A stretch of 64,000 nucleotides of DNA from an uncultured Chryseobacterium sp. (GTDB lineage Bacteria; Bacteroidota; Bacteroidia; Flavobacteriales; Weeksellaceae), in contig CAJYWD010000023.1 in assembly GCA_913778505.1 (NCBI GenBank), forward strand, positions 1-64,000, given 5' to 3'. The notes beneath the pieces were generated by a model. That model ran no database searches. It was not told the origin of the DNA and worked only from the letters and a program-made list of their open reading frames with translations. Positions 17,503 through 26,476 of the stretch are shown here, piece after piece. Position numbers and translations under genes: made by a program. Numbering within the stretch: the stretch's first letter is position 1; each line of letters starts with the position of its first letter.

Positions 17503-17625
17503 AACAGGGATCTTCGCTGGCTGTAATTATTGTTCAAATATTTCTGTTGTAATGATTTATGATCATCAAAATCATAAATCTTTGATCTGAAAATTCTGAT
17601 AAACTGATTCCTATTATCTTACTTG

Positions 17626-18783
17626 TTAAATGTCCGGATGTCTCTCGAAGGTTTGATTCTTATTAAAAAGATATCTGTATGTCGTTAGTTTTCTGGTAAC
17701 GTTTGAGTCCAGATTTTCTGCGATTTTGATCATTTTCGGGTTAAAATCGCCGATCCACTGAAGTTCGATGCTTTCAAAATCTGTATACTTTCGGATATGT
17801 TCGGTTCCTTCACAGATTATGAAGCCTTCAATACCTTTTTTCTGCCATTCGGGAACAACTCCGAAAACCAAACCGACCATCTTCTTGTTTTTCCTGAATT
17901 TTTTCAGCCATAAAAATTTAAGTTTCTCAAATAAGCCGAGCTTACCCTTCAGGTATTTAAACCATTGATTGAGATCGGGGATGTTCAGCCAAATCGCAAT
18001 GGGTTTTTCATTTTCATAAACAAACCAGGAAATATGTTCATTAATCACCGGAGTCATTTCTTTAAACATTTTGACGGCTTCCCTGGGCTCCAGGTGTTTA
18101 CCCTCTCCGTGGGCTGTCCATGCTTTGTTATAAACTTCAGCAAAGTCTATGGCAAATTTTCTCAGTTGACTTTTCCTCAGCGGTACTGCTTTAATAGACG
18201 GATTACTGCTGTATTTCTTATGCATCACCTTAAAAACCCGCGAAACTTCTGCCCCAATCTTTCTGGAAAAGCAAAGCTGATCGAAATAATTCTTAAAACC
18301 GTAATTCTCAAATAGCGTCTGATAGTAGGGGAAATTATAGTTCATGCCGTACAAAGGTTCTTCAAAGCCTTCCACCAAAAGTCCCCAGAATTTGTCCCGC
18401 TCGCCAAAATTAATCGGACCGTCCATAGCCTCCATTCCTCTTTCCTGAAGCCATTCTTTACAATGATTGAAAATGACATCGGCCACATCCTGATCATTCA
18501 CACAATCAAAAAAACCGAATCCTCCTGTCGGCTGAGCCTGTTGGTACTTGGGATTGCGAAAAACCGCAACTCTTCCAACCGTTTTTTTATTTTCAACAAA
18601 TAAGAATCGTTCGCACTGTCCGTTTTCAAATAATTTATTTTTAGATGGATCAAAAATCCGCTCAATATCCTGGTCCAGCGATCGGACGTAATTCTGATTA
18701 TTGCCGTATAAACGTGCGCTGAAGTTTAGAAATTCCTTGTGTAAGGATGCAGAATCTACGCTGATGATCTGGATTGATTTCAT
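17626..18783 (-). CDS. GNAT-like/YghO-type acetyltransferase-fold protein
   Basis: The 385-residue protein resembles the large GNAT-fold family seen in Bacteroidota and E. coli YghO. It has an N-terminal acyltransferase-like half (ERFLFVENKKTVGRVAVFRN, then GFFDCVND), MDGPINFGERDKFWGLLVEGF in the middle and a second half with ISWFVYENEKPIAIWLNIPD and VPEWQKKGIEG. No substrate can be assigned. It is divergent from the DUF202 gene, with about 220 intergenic bases between them. Confidence 0.75.
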   Translation of the reverse strand: MKSIQIISVDSASLHKEFLNFSARLYGNNQNYVRSLDQDIERIFDPSKNKLFENGQCERFLFVENKKTVGRVAVFRNPKYQQAQPTGGFGFFDCVNDQDVADVIFNHCKEWLQERGMEAMDGPINFGERDKFWGLLVEGFEEPLYGMNYNFPYYQTLFENYGFKNYFDQLCFSRKIGAEVSRVFKVMHKKYSSNPSIKAVPLRKSQLRKFAIDFAEVYNKAWTAHGEGKHLEPREAVKMFKEMTPVINEHISWFVYENEKPIAIWLNIPDLNQWFKYLKGKLGLFEKLKFLWLKKFRKNKKMVGLVFGVVPEWQKKGIEGFIICEGTEHIRKYTDFESIELQWIGDFNPKMIKIAENLDSNVTRKLTTYRYLFNKNQTFERHPDI

Positions 18784-19003
18784 TCAGTGGATTGTATTAG
18801 ATTACTGATCATCAAACCTAGATCAAGTAATAAATTGTTAAATTAAAATTTTCTTAATGTCTGCAACCAAAATGCCACAGCTGGTTTTGATATTAATTTG
18901 TTTTGATGTAAGAGCGCTTAAACTTTCTTTTAATTCATCAAAAAAGCCTACAGATAGCTGAGATGGATTACAGTTTGCATTGCTGCTAATTATTTTTCAA
19001 ACA

Positions 19004-19381
19004 ATGGATGATATTAAAAATAAAACCTCAGATTATCTCGCAAATGAGCGGACTTTTCTTGCCTGGCTGCGTACAGCGGTGGCATTGATGGGATTTGGAC
19101 TTATTCTGGTAAAGTTTTCCGTATTTCTAAAACAGGTGATGCTCATCGATGCTAGAAACCTGATCCGACATCCAGAACGCGATTACTCAGGTGTCACAGG
19201 ACTCGTGCTGCTGGCAAGCGGCCTGGTTATCCTCACATTATCGTATTTCAATTACAGGCTTACGCAAAAGAAGATCAGAAGTAATGCATTCACCGGTAGC
19301 AACTCGCTGATTCTCATCGTTACTTTACTGATGATAGCTGTCGGTGTTTTTTTGATTATTTATCTTTTTCTAAGCATCTAG
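19004..19381 (+). CDS. DUF202 (YidH-like) membrane protein
   Basis: With start MDDIKNKTSDYLANERTFLA the protein is 125 residues with three membrane spans (about 22-43, 62-81 and 100-122). The N-terminal NERTFLAWLRTAVALMGFG motif is the diagnostic DUF202 signature. The function is not established. The CDF transporter gene follows 36 bases downstream on the same strand and is probably in the same operon. Confidence 0.88.
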   Translation: MDDIKNKTSDYLANERTFLAWLRTAVALMGFGLILVKFSVFLKQVMLIDARNLIRHPERDYSGVTGLVLLASGLVILTLSYFNYRLTQKKIRSNAFTGSNSLILIVTLLMIAVGVFLIIYLFLSI

Positions 19382-19417
19382 TCAATTTGGCAAGTATGAT
19401 CAAATCAAATTTTTAAA

Positions 19418-20311
19418 ATGGCTAATAACCGAAAATCTATCTATAGCGCCTTGGCCGCCAACTTAATGATTGCGCTGACCAAATTTGTAGCAGGCGCATT
19501 TACGAACAGCTCTTCGATGATTTCAGAAGGGATTCACTCTACTGTAGACACTACCAATCAGCTGCTGTTGCTATATGGCATCAAACGAAGCAAAAAAGCA
19601 GCGGACGAAAATCATCCGTTCGGCTATGGTAAAGAACTTTATTTCTGGTCTTTTGTCGTATCTATTCTTATTTTTGGTTTAGGTGGTGGTGTGTCAATCT
19701 ATCAGGGCATTCTGCATATTCGCGAGCCGGAAATCATGAAGGATCCATTTTGGAATTATATTGTCCTGATTCTCTCAATGTTATTTGAAGGTACATCCTT
19801 GTGGATTTCCATCAAGGAATTCAATAAAACCAGAAATGGGCTTGGCTGGTGGGATTCTATAATTAAAAGTAAAGATCCGTCCAGTTTTTTGGTGGTCTTC
19901 GAGGACGGCGCTGCAGTGGCCGGACTTGTGGTGGTAATGATATTGATGGGAATAGGCCATGCTTACAACATTCCTGAGCTGGACGGTGTAGCTTCTGTCA
20001 TAGTGGGATTGATACTGATCTTTGTTTCTTCCATACTGGCCAGGGAAAGCAGGAGTCTGCTGATGGGTGAAGGAATTGCGCCGGAAACAAGGCAAAAAAT
20101 CAAACTACTTTTCGAAGATGATCCGGCAATCATTGGCATCAGGACGATTTTGTCCACTTACCAGTCACCACAGGAAGTTGTTCTTGTCCTGATCATCGAT
20201 TTCAGGGATCATCTGGAGACCGGGGAAATAACCGGTGCCATTCAGCGGATCAGGGATCGCATCAAAATAACATATCCGCTGGTGAGGTATGTGATCGTGC
20301 AACCTGAGTGA
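19418..20311 (+). CDS. Cation diffusion facilitator family transporter
   Basis: The protein has CDF topology with five or six spans in residues 10-215 and the metal-binding HSTVD motif in span II (EGIHSTVDTTNQ). Downstream are HPFGYGKELYFW and a second acidic site in span V (ELDGVASVIVG, with the Asp of the family's HxxxD reduced to one acidic residue). A short cytoplasmic domain follows. It would exchange Zn/Fe/Mn-type divalent cations for protons. The expected HxxxD in span V appears altered, so metal specificity may differ. Confidence 0.88.
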   Translation: MANNRKSIYSALAANLMIALTKFVAGAFTNSSSMISEGIHSTVDTTNQLLLLYGIKRSKKAADENHPFGYGKELYFWSFVVSILIFGLGGGVSIYQGILHIREPEIMKDPFWNYIVLILSMLFEGTSLWISIKEFNKTRNGLGWWDSIIKSKDPSSFLVVFEDGAAVAGLVVVMILMGIGHAYNIPELDGVASVIVGLILIFVSSILARESRSLLMGEGIAPETRQKIKLLFEDDPAIIGIRTILSTYQSPQEVVLVLIIDFRDHLETGEITGAIQRIRDRIKITYPLVRYVIVQPE

Positions 20312-20369
20312 TTAATTTCGAATTAAAAAAGTGATAAATCAAATTTTAAAAAATAAATTCTGATACCCG

Positions 20370-22409
20370 TTATTGAGATATTGGTAATGTGAACCAAAAT
20401 GTACTGCCATCGCCTTCTGTACTGCTAACACCGATGTGGCCGTTATGTCTTTCAATAATTTCCTTGCAGATATAGAGACCCATTCCAAACCCCTTTTTGT
20501 TTTTCATTTCATCACTTTCCACTCTGTAAAAACGGTCGAAAATGTAGGGCTGATCTTTTGCTGGTATTCCCATGCCGTTGTCCTGAACATAGATATGTAC
20601 ATGACCGTCTTTTTGATGACAAGTTACCTTAATGTCTGTATTAGCAGGAGAATATTTTACCGCATTATTGATAAAATTGGTTAGTACCTGTTCCACTTTA
20701 CTGCGATCTGCCTCAACATGCATCAGTTCCAAAGGCTCAAAATTGACACGATGAGAATTGATGGTGGCTTGACACTCTTCCTGAGCCATCCTGATAAGAT
20801 CGGCTATGTCGAATTTTGATTTTTCCAGTTGGATTTTGCCTTCGCCCATTCGCGCTACATCCAGAAAGCCATTGATCAGACTCTCCATCCGCTGCACCTG
20901 ACTGTCAATTTTTGAGATTTTATCCTCCAAAACTGTATCACCGATGCTTTTTGCAGATCTGCTCAGCAACTGAATATATAGATTGATGGCTGTTAATGGA
21001 TTTCTCAATTCATGGCTTACCATTCCGATAAAGTCGGTGCGTCGCTGCTCGTCCAGTTTACGTTCTGTGATGTCGGCGATGGTTCCGGACAGATAGGACA
21101 CAGCTGTATCGCCCGGATTTTTGAAAGTCTGAACCGTGGTGCGAAGCCACCTTAACTTTTTATCATGGTAGCCGGTAACAGGATATTCAAATTCGTAACG
21201 TTCATCCTTAGTATTGGAAGCATTCATAATAGCAATGACTTCCTGACGATGCGATTCCGGGATCTGAGCAACTGCAGCCTCAAACGACATTGGCTCATCG
21301 GGACAAAAACCATAAAGTTCTTTCATTCTGCCCGATGCTTCCAGCACTGCCGAATCGATATTCATCTGCCAGGTTCCCAGATTTGCGGATGAAATAGCAG
21401 ATTTAAGACTGTTTTCACTTTCTTTCAATCGTTCCTGCAACAGATAACTCTCGGTGATATCTGCAAAACTTCCGATAGCACCATCCACTTTTCCACTGCC
21501 GTCTTTTATCGGCATGGCGTTCATACGGAGGTATTTTGGATGACCATTTTGATCGATAATTAAGATAACAAAGTCGAGCACAGGCTTGCCGGTCTTTAAG
21601 GCTAATGTCACAGGATGCTCATCGCAGCGCAGCCTGCTTCCATCCGGTTTGCGGTTATGCCATACGGGAGCTGTTATGGATAACCCAAGCATACTTTGCT
21701 CATCCATCTGGAAAATCTCCTGATTGCGACCGTTGGTGTATGTTATCAGTCCTTCAGAATCCGTGATACTAATGCCTTCGCCCACGATATCAAGGATGTT
21801 CTGGATCTTATCTTTGCTTTCTCGGAGGTCAGAAACCGCATTTCTCAGACTTTCCTCCGCTGCTTTCAGTTTACGGTTGCTTTCGGTGAGATCATTATTG
21901 GCAATCATCAATTTCCTGTTATTCCTGCGTAGCAGTAATTTATCAATCACCTGTCTGGCCACAATTTTAAGTGCTTTTTGCTGAGCTTCGCTAAGTATCT
22001 TCGGCTTCTGATCGATCACACAGAGGGAGCCTAAGGCATAACCATCCTCATCCAAAAGCGGCATTCCGGCATAGAAACGGATATCTGGACTTCCTGTCAC
22101 CAAAGGGTTATCCTGGAATCGGATGTCTCTCTGTGCATCTTCTACCTGCATCAGCTGTTCCGGATCCTGTATGGCATGCGAGCAGAATGAGTGACAACGG
22201 TCGGTTTGTCTGGCGTCTAAACCATGATGCGACTTAAACCACTGTCTGTCAAGGTCTACAAAGCTGATGAGGGAAATGGGCGTCTCGCAGATTGCGGCGG
22301 CCAAAGCTGTAAGATCATCAAAATCTTTTTCGGTATCTGTATCCAGAATATTGTAAGATTTCAAGGCTTCCAGCCTTTTTTCCTCGTTTGTTGAAGTGTT
22401 TTCGGCCAT
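20370..22409 (-). CDS. GAF-PAS-PAS sensor histidine kinase
   Basis: An N-terminal GAF domain (about residues 10-165: RCHSFCSHAIQ and IRFYAGMPLLDEDGYALGSLCVID) precedes a coiled linker, two PAS/PAC units (ITDSEGLITYTNGRNQEIF, then LGTWQMNIDS) and a HisKA box FIGMVSHELRNPLTAINLY. The ATPase domain has NFINNAVKYSP, DNGMGIP and GFGMGLYICKEI. No membrane span is seen, so it senses a cytoplasmic signal. I chose the ATG giving MAENTSTNEEKRLE because a promoter box lies 32 bases upstream of it, which leaves the longer frame untranslated. No response regulator is adjacent. Confidence 0.88.
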   Translation of the reverse strand: MAENTSTNEEKRLEALKSYNILDTDTEKDFDDLTALAAAICETPISLISFVDLDRQWFKSHHGLDARQTDRCHSFCSHAIQDPEQLMQVEDAQRDIRFQDNPLVTGSPDIRFYAGMPLLDEDGYALGSLCVIDQKPKILSEAQQKALKIVARQVIDKLLLRRNNRKLMIANNDLTESNRKLKAAEESLRNAVSDLRESKDKIQNILDIVGEGISITDSEGLITYTNGRNQEIFQMDEQSMLGLSITAPVWHNRKPDGSRLRCDEHPVTLALKTGKPVLDFVILIIDQNGHPKYLRMNAMPIKDGSGKVDGAIGSFADITESYLLQERLKESENSLKSAISSANLGTWQMNIDSAVLEASGRMKELYGFCPDEPMSFEAAVAQIPESHRQEVIAIMNASNTKDERYEFEYPVTGYHDKKLRWLRTTVQTFKNPGDTAVSYLSGTIADITERKLDEQRRTDFIGMVSHELRNPLTAINLYIQLLSRSAKSIGDTVLEDKISKIDSQVQRMESLINGFLDVARMGEGKIQLEKSKFDIADLIRMAQEECQATINSHRVNFEPLELMHVEADRSKVEQVLTNFINNAVKYSPANTDIKVTCHQKDGHVHIYVQDNGMGIPAKDQPYIFDRFYRVESDEMKNKKGFGMGLYICKEIIERHNGHIGVSSTEGDGSTFWFTLPISQ

Positions 22410-22440
22410 ATTGATTAGGACAACTTGCTGAGTTAGTCTG

Positions 22441-22448
22441 CAAAGGTA
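22441..22448 (-). promoter_or_regulatory. Promoter -7 box for the GAF/PAS kinase
   Basis: Minus-strand TACCTTTG matches TAnnTTTG, 31 bases before the preferred start codon. Confidence 0.5.
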
Positions 22449-22708
22449 TTCAATTATTAAGCCTTTAATGATCAATCTTTTTATTTTTTTAATCACATCA
22501 ATGATCTGCACTCAATCAGCTAACTTTTTTATATGAATTTTCCACTTAATGATAAGTATAGCCTCTATAATGATGTTAACATTATATTTGTAATTCTCAT
22601 TAAACGAAACGGATTCAAATTGAACCTGACAAAATATTTGAAATTAAAATGTAATAATCTCTGCCTATTAATTACGATGATTGTACCGGCAAAGTGAATA
22701 GATTTTGG

Positions 22709-22716
22709 TAAATTTG
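22709..22716 (+). promoter_or_regulatory. Promoter -7 box for the ClC gene
   Basis: TAAATTTG matches TAnnTTTG and predicts a short leader before the TTG start codon. Confidence 0.55.
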
Positions 22717-22750
22717 TGTTTTAATCCGTCACGGCATAAATCAGGACCAC

Positions 22751-24598
22751 TTGAATTTACATAACAGAAAGAGATATCTAAGTTTTCTCAAGTTCAAAAG
22801 AGACTTTCAGCACTACGGTCTTGAGAAAGCACGCAGTTACGAGCTTATTCTTCACTGGCTCAGCAAGCGCCTTAACAGGAGTCAGTTTCTGCTGCTTTCA
22901 GGCATTCTCGTAGGATGCACTGCAGGCTTGGCCGGCGTGGTGCTGAAAACCATTGTCCATAATATCCATTTCTTTATTACCAATAAAGTTCATTTCGAGT
23001 ACCAGGTTCTGTTCTATATCATTTTTCCATTTCTTGGGATCGTTCTCACGGTTACGATTGTACAAACAGTTTTCAAGGGCCAGGACCGCAAGGGAATTGG
23101 CGCTATCCTTTATGAAATCGCACAGAACAGCAGCATCGTTTCATCGGTGAAGATGTATTCGCAGGTGGTTCAGAGTGCGATAACGGTAGGACTTGGAGGT
23201 TCTGCCGGTCTGGAAAGTCCGATCGCTGTGACCGGTGCCGCTATTGGTTCCAACTATGCACAGACTTACAGGCTGAATTATAAAGAAAGAACCTTACTAC
23301 TGGCTGCAGGCGCTACGGCCGGTGTAGCCTCCGCATTCAATGCACCGATTGCCGGCGTAATGTTCGCCTTTGAAATCCTCCTTACCGGTGTCGTCTTCAC
23401 GGATTTTATTCCATTGGTAGTAGCGGCAGTCTGCGGAAGCCTTCTTTCGCGGATTTTACTGCAGGAAGATATCCTTTTCAGATTTCACACCAGAGAAGCT
23501 TTCAATTATAGAAATCTACCCTACTACCTGATTTTGGGAATCGTCACGGGTCTGTACGCCAGGTATTTTCTGGTCATTTCTCAGAAAGTGGAACATTTCC
23601 TTAAGGGCATTACCGTATCACCCCTTCGCAAAGCCATGATCGGCGGCGGCGTGCTGTCGCTGCTGTGCGTACTGTTCCCGCCTCTATTCGGAGAGGGTTA
23701 CGAAACGGTAAAGGCCTTCACCAATGGTGAGACCAATTCTATTATCGAAAACAGTCTTTTCCGTTATTTCGAGATCAGCGAATGGACCGTCATCGTATTC
23801 CTGGCGCTTATCTGTCTGCTGAAGGCCTTTGCGACTTCATTCACAATCTTTGGTGGTGGTAATGGTGGTAATTTTGCGCCATCTCTGTTTGCCGGCGGTT
23901 CGGTGGGATTTTTATTTGCGGTTATCTGTCAGCAGATCGGATTTACAGAAGTGCCTACTTCCAATCTGGTGTTGGTCGGCATGGCAGGTGCAATGAGCGG
24001 CGTGCTGTATGCACCGCTTACAGCTATTTTTCTAATCGCCGAGTCCAGTTTTGGTTATGATCTATTCATTCCTCTAATGATAGTATCTGTGATCTCGTAC
24101 CTTATGGCCAAATGGTTTTCACCCATTTCTCCGGAACTGAAATCCCTGGCGGCACAAGGCAAGATTTTTACGAGTCAGCATGATGAAAACCTGCTTTTTT
24201 CCCTTCGTACGGAAAGTTTTATTGACCGCCAGGCTGAGACCATCAACGAGCATGCATTGCTTACAGATCTTTTCGAAGTCATTAAAAAAAGCAATAAAAA
24301 CATTTTTGCAGTAACGGATGACAGCGGTAAATTGCGTGGCATTCTGACTCTGGATGACATCAGACCTTATCTCTTCAATAAGGATATTGAACTCTCGGTA
24401 ACCATCAATAAAATCATGAAAAGTCCGGCAGCAATTGTGAATATGGATGACAAACCTAAGGCAATCCTGCAGGTCTTTGATAATACCAATACCTGGAATC
24501 TGCCTGTTGTCAATCCTCAAAATGTCTTCGTAGGTTTTATTTCAAAATCCTCAATCCTCACCGGCTACCGGGAATTGCTGAAAGGTTATTCCAACTGA
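22751..24598 (+). CDS. ClC-type chloride channel/transporter with CBS domains
   Basis: A ClC core with the selectivity and gating signatures GSAGLESP (Glu155 is the gating glutamate position) and GGGNGGNFAPSLFAGG is followed by two CBS domains (about residues 470-610). Residues 48-460 carry the membrane helices. The start is a TTG; no ATG occurs upstream in frame, and the first internal ATG would delete most of the membrane part, so the non-ATG start is probably right. It would exchange or conduct chloride or another anion, gated by cytosolic nucleotides through the CBS pair. Confidence 0.88.
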   Translation: MNLHNRKRYLSFLKFKRDFQHYGLEKARSYELILHWLSKRLNRSQFLLLSGILVGCTAGLAGVVLKTIVHNIHFFITNKVHFEYQVLFYIIFPFLGIVLTVTIVQTVFKGQDRKGIGAILYEIAQNSSIVSSVKMYSQVVQSAITVGLGGSAGLESPIAVTGAAIGSNYAQTYRLNYKERTLLLAAGATAGVASAFNAPIAGVMFAFEILLTGVVFTDFIPLVVAAVCGSLLSRILLQEDILFRFHTREAFNYRNLPYYLILGIVTGLYARYFLVISQKVEHFLKGITVSPLRKAMIGGGVLSLLCVLFPPLFGEGYETVKAFTNGETNSIIENSLFRYFEISEWTVIVFLALICLLKAFATSFTIFGGGNGGNFAPSLFAGGSVGFLFAVICQQIGFTEVPTSNLVLVGMAGAMSGVLYAPLTAIFLIAESSFGYDLFIPLMIVSVISYLMAKWFSPISPELKSLAAQGKIFTSQHDENLLFSLRTESFIDRQAETINEHALLTDLFEVIKKSNKNIFAVTDDSGKLRGILTLDDIRPYLFNKDIELSVTINKIMKSPAAIVNMDDKPKAILQVFDNTNTWNLPVVNPQNVFVGFISKSSILTGYRELLKGYSN

Positions 24599-24616
24599 TC
24601 TATTGCTGATCATTAG

Positions 24617-24790
24617 TCAATATCCAACATGATTTTCTTTAAAAGTAATCCTCTGCGCTGCACTCGCATTAAAGTTTGTTTGTAAATAATTATAAACTGC
24701 TAATGCTGCGCTGGCATTTATTCCAGGCGGTACATTATCTTTGGCTGTAACATAAAGAATTGAGTCATTTTTGAGATTGGTTTATATTCC
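24617..24790 (-). pseudogene. Start-less coding remnant
   Basis: On the minus strand one frame reads a protein-like stretch including NDSILYVTAKDNVPPGIN and ITFKENHVGY before a TGA, with a TAA in frame just upstream and no start codon. The composition looks coding rather than random, but no family is recognised. It is probably the decayed 3' end of a lost gene. Confidence 0.35.
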
Positions 24791-25084
24791 ATATTTGCTC
24801 TCAGTAGATTTCCACTGATTATTATAAAATTGGACAAAGTGTATAAATCTCAATTAGAGATCATTCTATTTGTTGTAAATCTGATGTTTTCAAATAACAA
24901 TTTTCAAAACGGGAATTCTAGTTTAAGTCTGGAATAATTCTTTTAACATTCTGAATAATAAAAGAGACACAATGTCTTTCTACCAGTTAAATCGTCCTTC
25001 AAAGTATCTTCTATCAATGAAATATACCATTATTGAAAGCTTATGTCACACAGTAATTTGCCTAGAAGCCGGAACTTTGCATAA

Positions 25085-25100
25085 GCAAAATCAATTTTGC
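25085..25100. promoter_or_regulatory. Perfect palindrome before the usp gene
   Basis: GCAAAAT and ATTTTGC flank a 2-base centre, a perfect 7-2-7 inverted repeat ending 10 bases before the start codon. It is a candidate operator or a leader hairpin over the ribosome-binding region. Confidence 0.4.
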
Positions 25101-25110
25101 AAAACATTCT

Positions 25111-26019
25111 ATGAAGCAGTCTATTTCCACCATACTTGTGACCACTAACTTTTCTGAAAAATCGGAAAATGCCATGAGGCTTGCTCTGCAGATGGCGTGC
25201 AGGCATCATTCGAGAGTTATTATTCTTCATAACATCAATAACTTTTTTGTTACAGACCGTACAGGTCGTCAGGTTTTGGGGTCCGATACAGTGGCAGAAA
25301 ATGTCAGCAATGCAGAAACTGCACTCGGTGAAATAGAAATTTTCTTAAAAAAGCAGTTTCCGCAGTTGATCATACAAACCGTGCTGAAGAATGATAGCCT
25401 GATACAAGCCGTGAATGAAACGGTTTCCAATGAAGATGTGGATCTGATGGTGTGCGGCACTTCTGGGACGCAAAACTTTTCCCAGGTCATTCTGGGATCT
25501 GAATCCTACGAACTGCTTACCGGCACTAATTGTTCTGTACTTCTGGTACCGGAACAATGCAGAAAATATACTTTTGATAATATTCTCGTTCCCATACGCG
25601 TCTTGCAAAACCTTCTGGATAAGGTAGATCTTTCTGTCGCTATTGCACGCAAAAACCGCGGCATCATCAACTTGCTGGGACTTAGCTCGCAGGAAGATGT
25701 GGAAGATCTGAGCGCCTTATTTGAGCAGCTCCGGAAATCCCTGGATTATAAATCTCAGGATTACCAGGCATCATTTTACATCACAAAAGACAAAGCCGGT
25801 AAAATTGCGGCGTGCTCTAAGGATGAACGTGCAGACATCATTATCCTCAATTATCAGGACGAGCAAAGCTGGAAATCCTTTTTCATGGAAAACTTCTTCA
25901 AAAAGGTGATCAACGGCACCAATATTCCGCTGCTGTTTCTAAAAAACAAATACCTGAGAAAGAAGCTCAATCCGTCTTTACCAAGTGGTATTGACATCAC
26001 ACTTCCCCACCCGGGATAA
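25111..26019 (+). CDS. Tandem-domain universal stress protein
   Basis: Two Usp domains (about residues 1-150 and 151-302). The first keeps the ATP-binding motif GTSG-x9-GS exactly (GTSGTQNFSQVILGS); the second lacks it. ILVTTNFSEKSENAMRLAL is the typical first strand and helix. It probably binds ATP and acts in survival under stress. The acetyltransferase gene follows 12 bases downstream and the racemase gene after that, so the three form an operon. Confidence 0.88.
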   Translation: MKQSISTILVTTNFSEKSENAMRLALQMACRHHSRVIILHNINNFFVTDRTGRQVLGSDTVAENVSNAETALGEIEIFLKKQFPQLIIQTVLKNDSLIQAVNETVSNEDVDLMVCGTSGTQNFSQVILGSESYELLTGTNCSVLLVPEQCRKYTFDNILVPIRVLQNLLDKVDLSVAIARKNRGIINLLGLSSQEDVEDLSALFEQLRKSLDYKSQDYQASFYITKDKAGKIAACSKDERADIIILNYQDEQSWKSFFMENFFKKVINGTNIPLLFLKNKYLRKKLNPSLPSGIDITLPHPG

Positions 26020-26031
26020 ATACAAATTTTT

Positions 26032-26475
26032 ATGATTACACTACAACAATACACCGAAAAAGAACAAATGACAGAGGATGAAAAATCAGCAGTCGTCCGT
26101 TTCCTGTTCCAACATCTGGGAAGCTATGGTGATCCGCAAGATCAGATCGCCAGTGCCTTGGATTATGCAAATGGTATGCATGGCAAGCCCGGAGGTTGCG
26201 TGATCACGGCAAGAGACGATCAACAAAATATACTCGGCGCAGTCATTGTCAATAAAACGGGAATGGGCGGCTACATCCCGGAAAATATTCTGGTTTACAT
26301 TGCCACAGACGAAAATCACCGCGGCAAAGGCATTGGCAAAAAACTTATGGAGCATGCGATACAAAAAGCTGAGGGCGATATTGCCCTGCATTGCGAGCCG
26401 GAAAATCCGGCCATGAAACTCTATACCAAACTCGGATTCACTAGTAAATATCTGGAAATGAGACTAAAAAAATAA
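26032..26475 (+). CDS. GNAT-family N-acetyltransferase
   Basis: The 147-residue GNAT domain has the acetyl-CoA pyrophosphate loop NHRGKGIGKKLM and a C-terminal ENPAMKLYTKLGF. A Gly-rich acceptor loop (MGGYIPENILVYIATD) precedes it. The substrate is unknown; the racemase gene starts one base after its stop, so the two enzymes may act on the same small molecule. Confidence 0.88.
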   Translation: MITLQQYTEKEQMTEDEKSAVVRFLFQHLGSYGDPQDQIASALDYANGMHGKPGGCVITARDDQQNILGAVIVNKTGMGGYIPENILVYIATDENHRGKGIGKKLMEHAIQKAEGDIALHCEPENPAMKLYTKLGFTSKYLEMRLKK

Positions 26476-26476
26476 T

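Larger units (their letters stand above)
17351..17625. other. Intergenic region with two further stem-loops
   Basis: No coding frame is visible. The region holds two plus-strand terminator-like hairpins spaced about 20 bases apart, after the SDR terminator. It may encode a short untranslated RNA or be redundant termination; it is the 3' boundary of the convergent acetyltransferase gene. Confidence 0.5.
22410..22750. other. Divergent promoter region between the kinase and the ClC gene
   Basis: No coding frame is seen. It carries one promoter box facing each way and AT-rich sequence between them. Confidence 0.5.
24599..25110. other. Long intergenic region with a coding relic
   Basis: About 510 AT-rich bases. 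The left third holds a minus-strand coding remnant described separately; the rest shows no frame. A short palindrome precedes the next gene. Confidence 0.5.
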
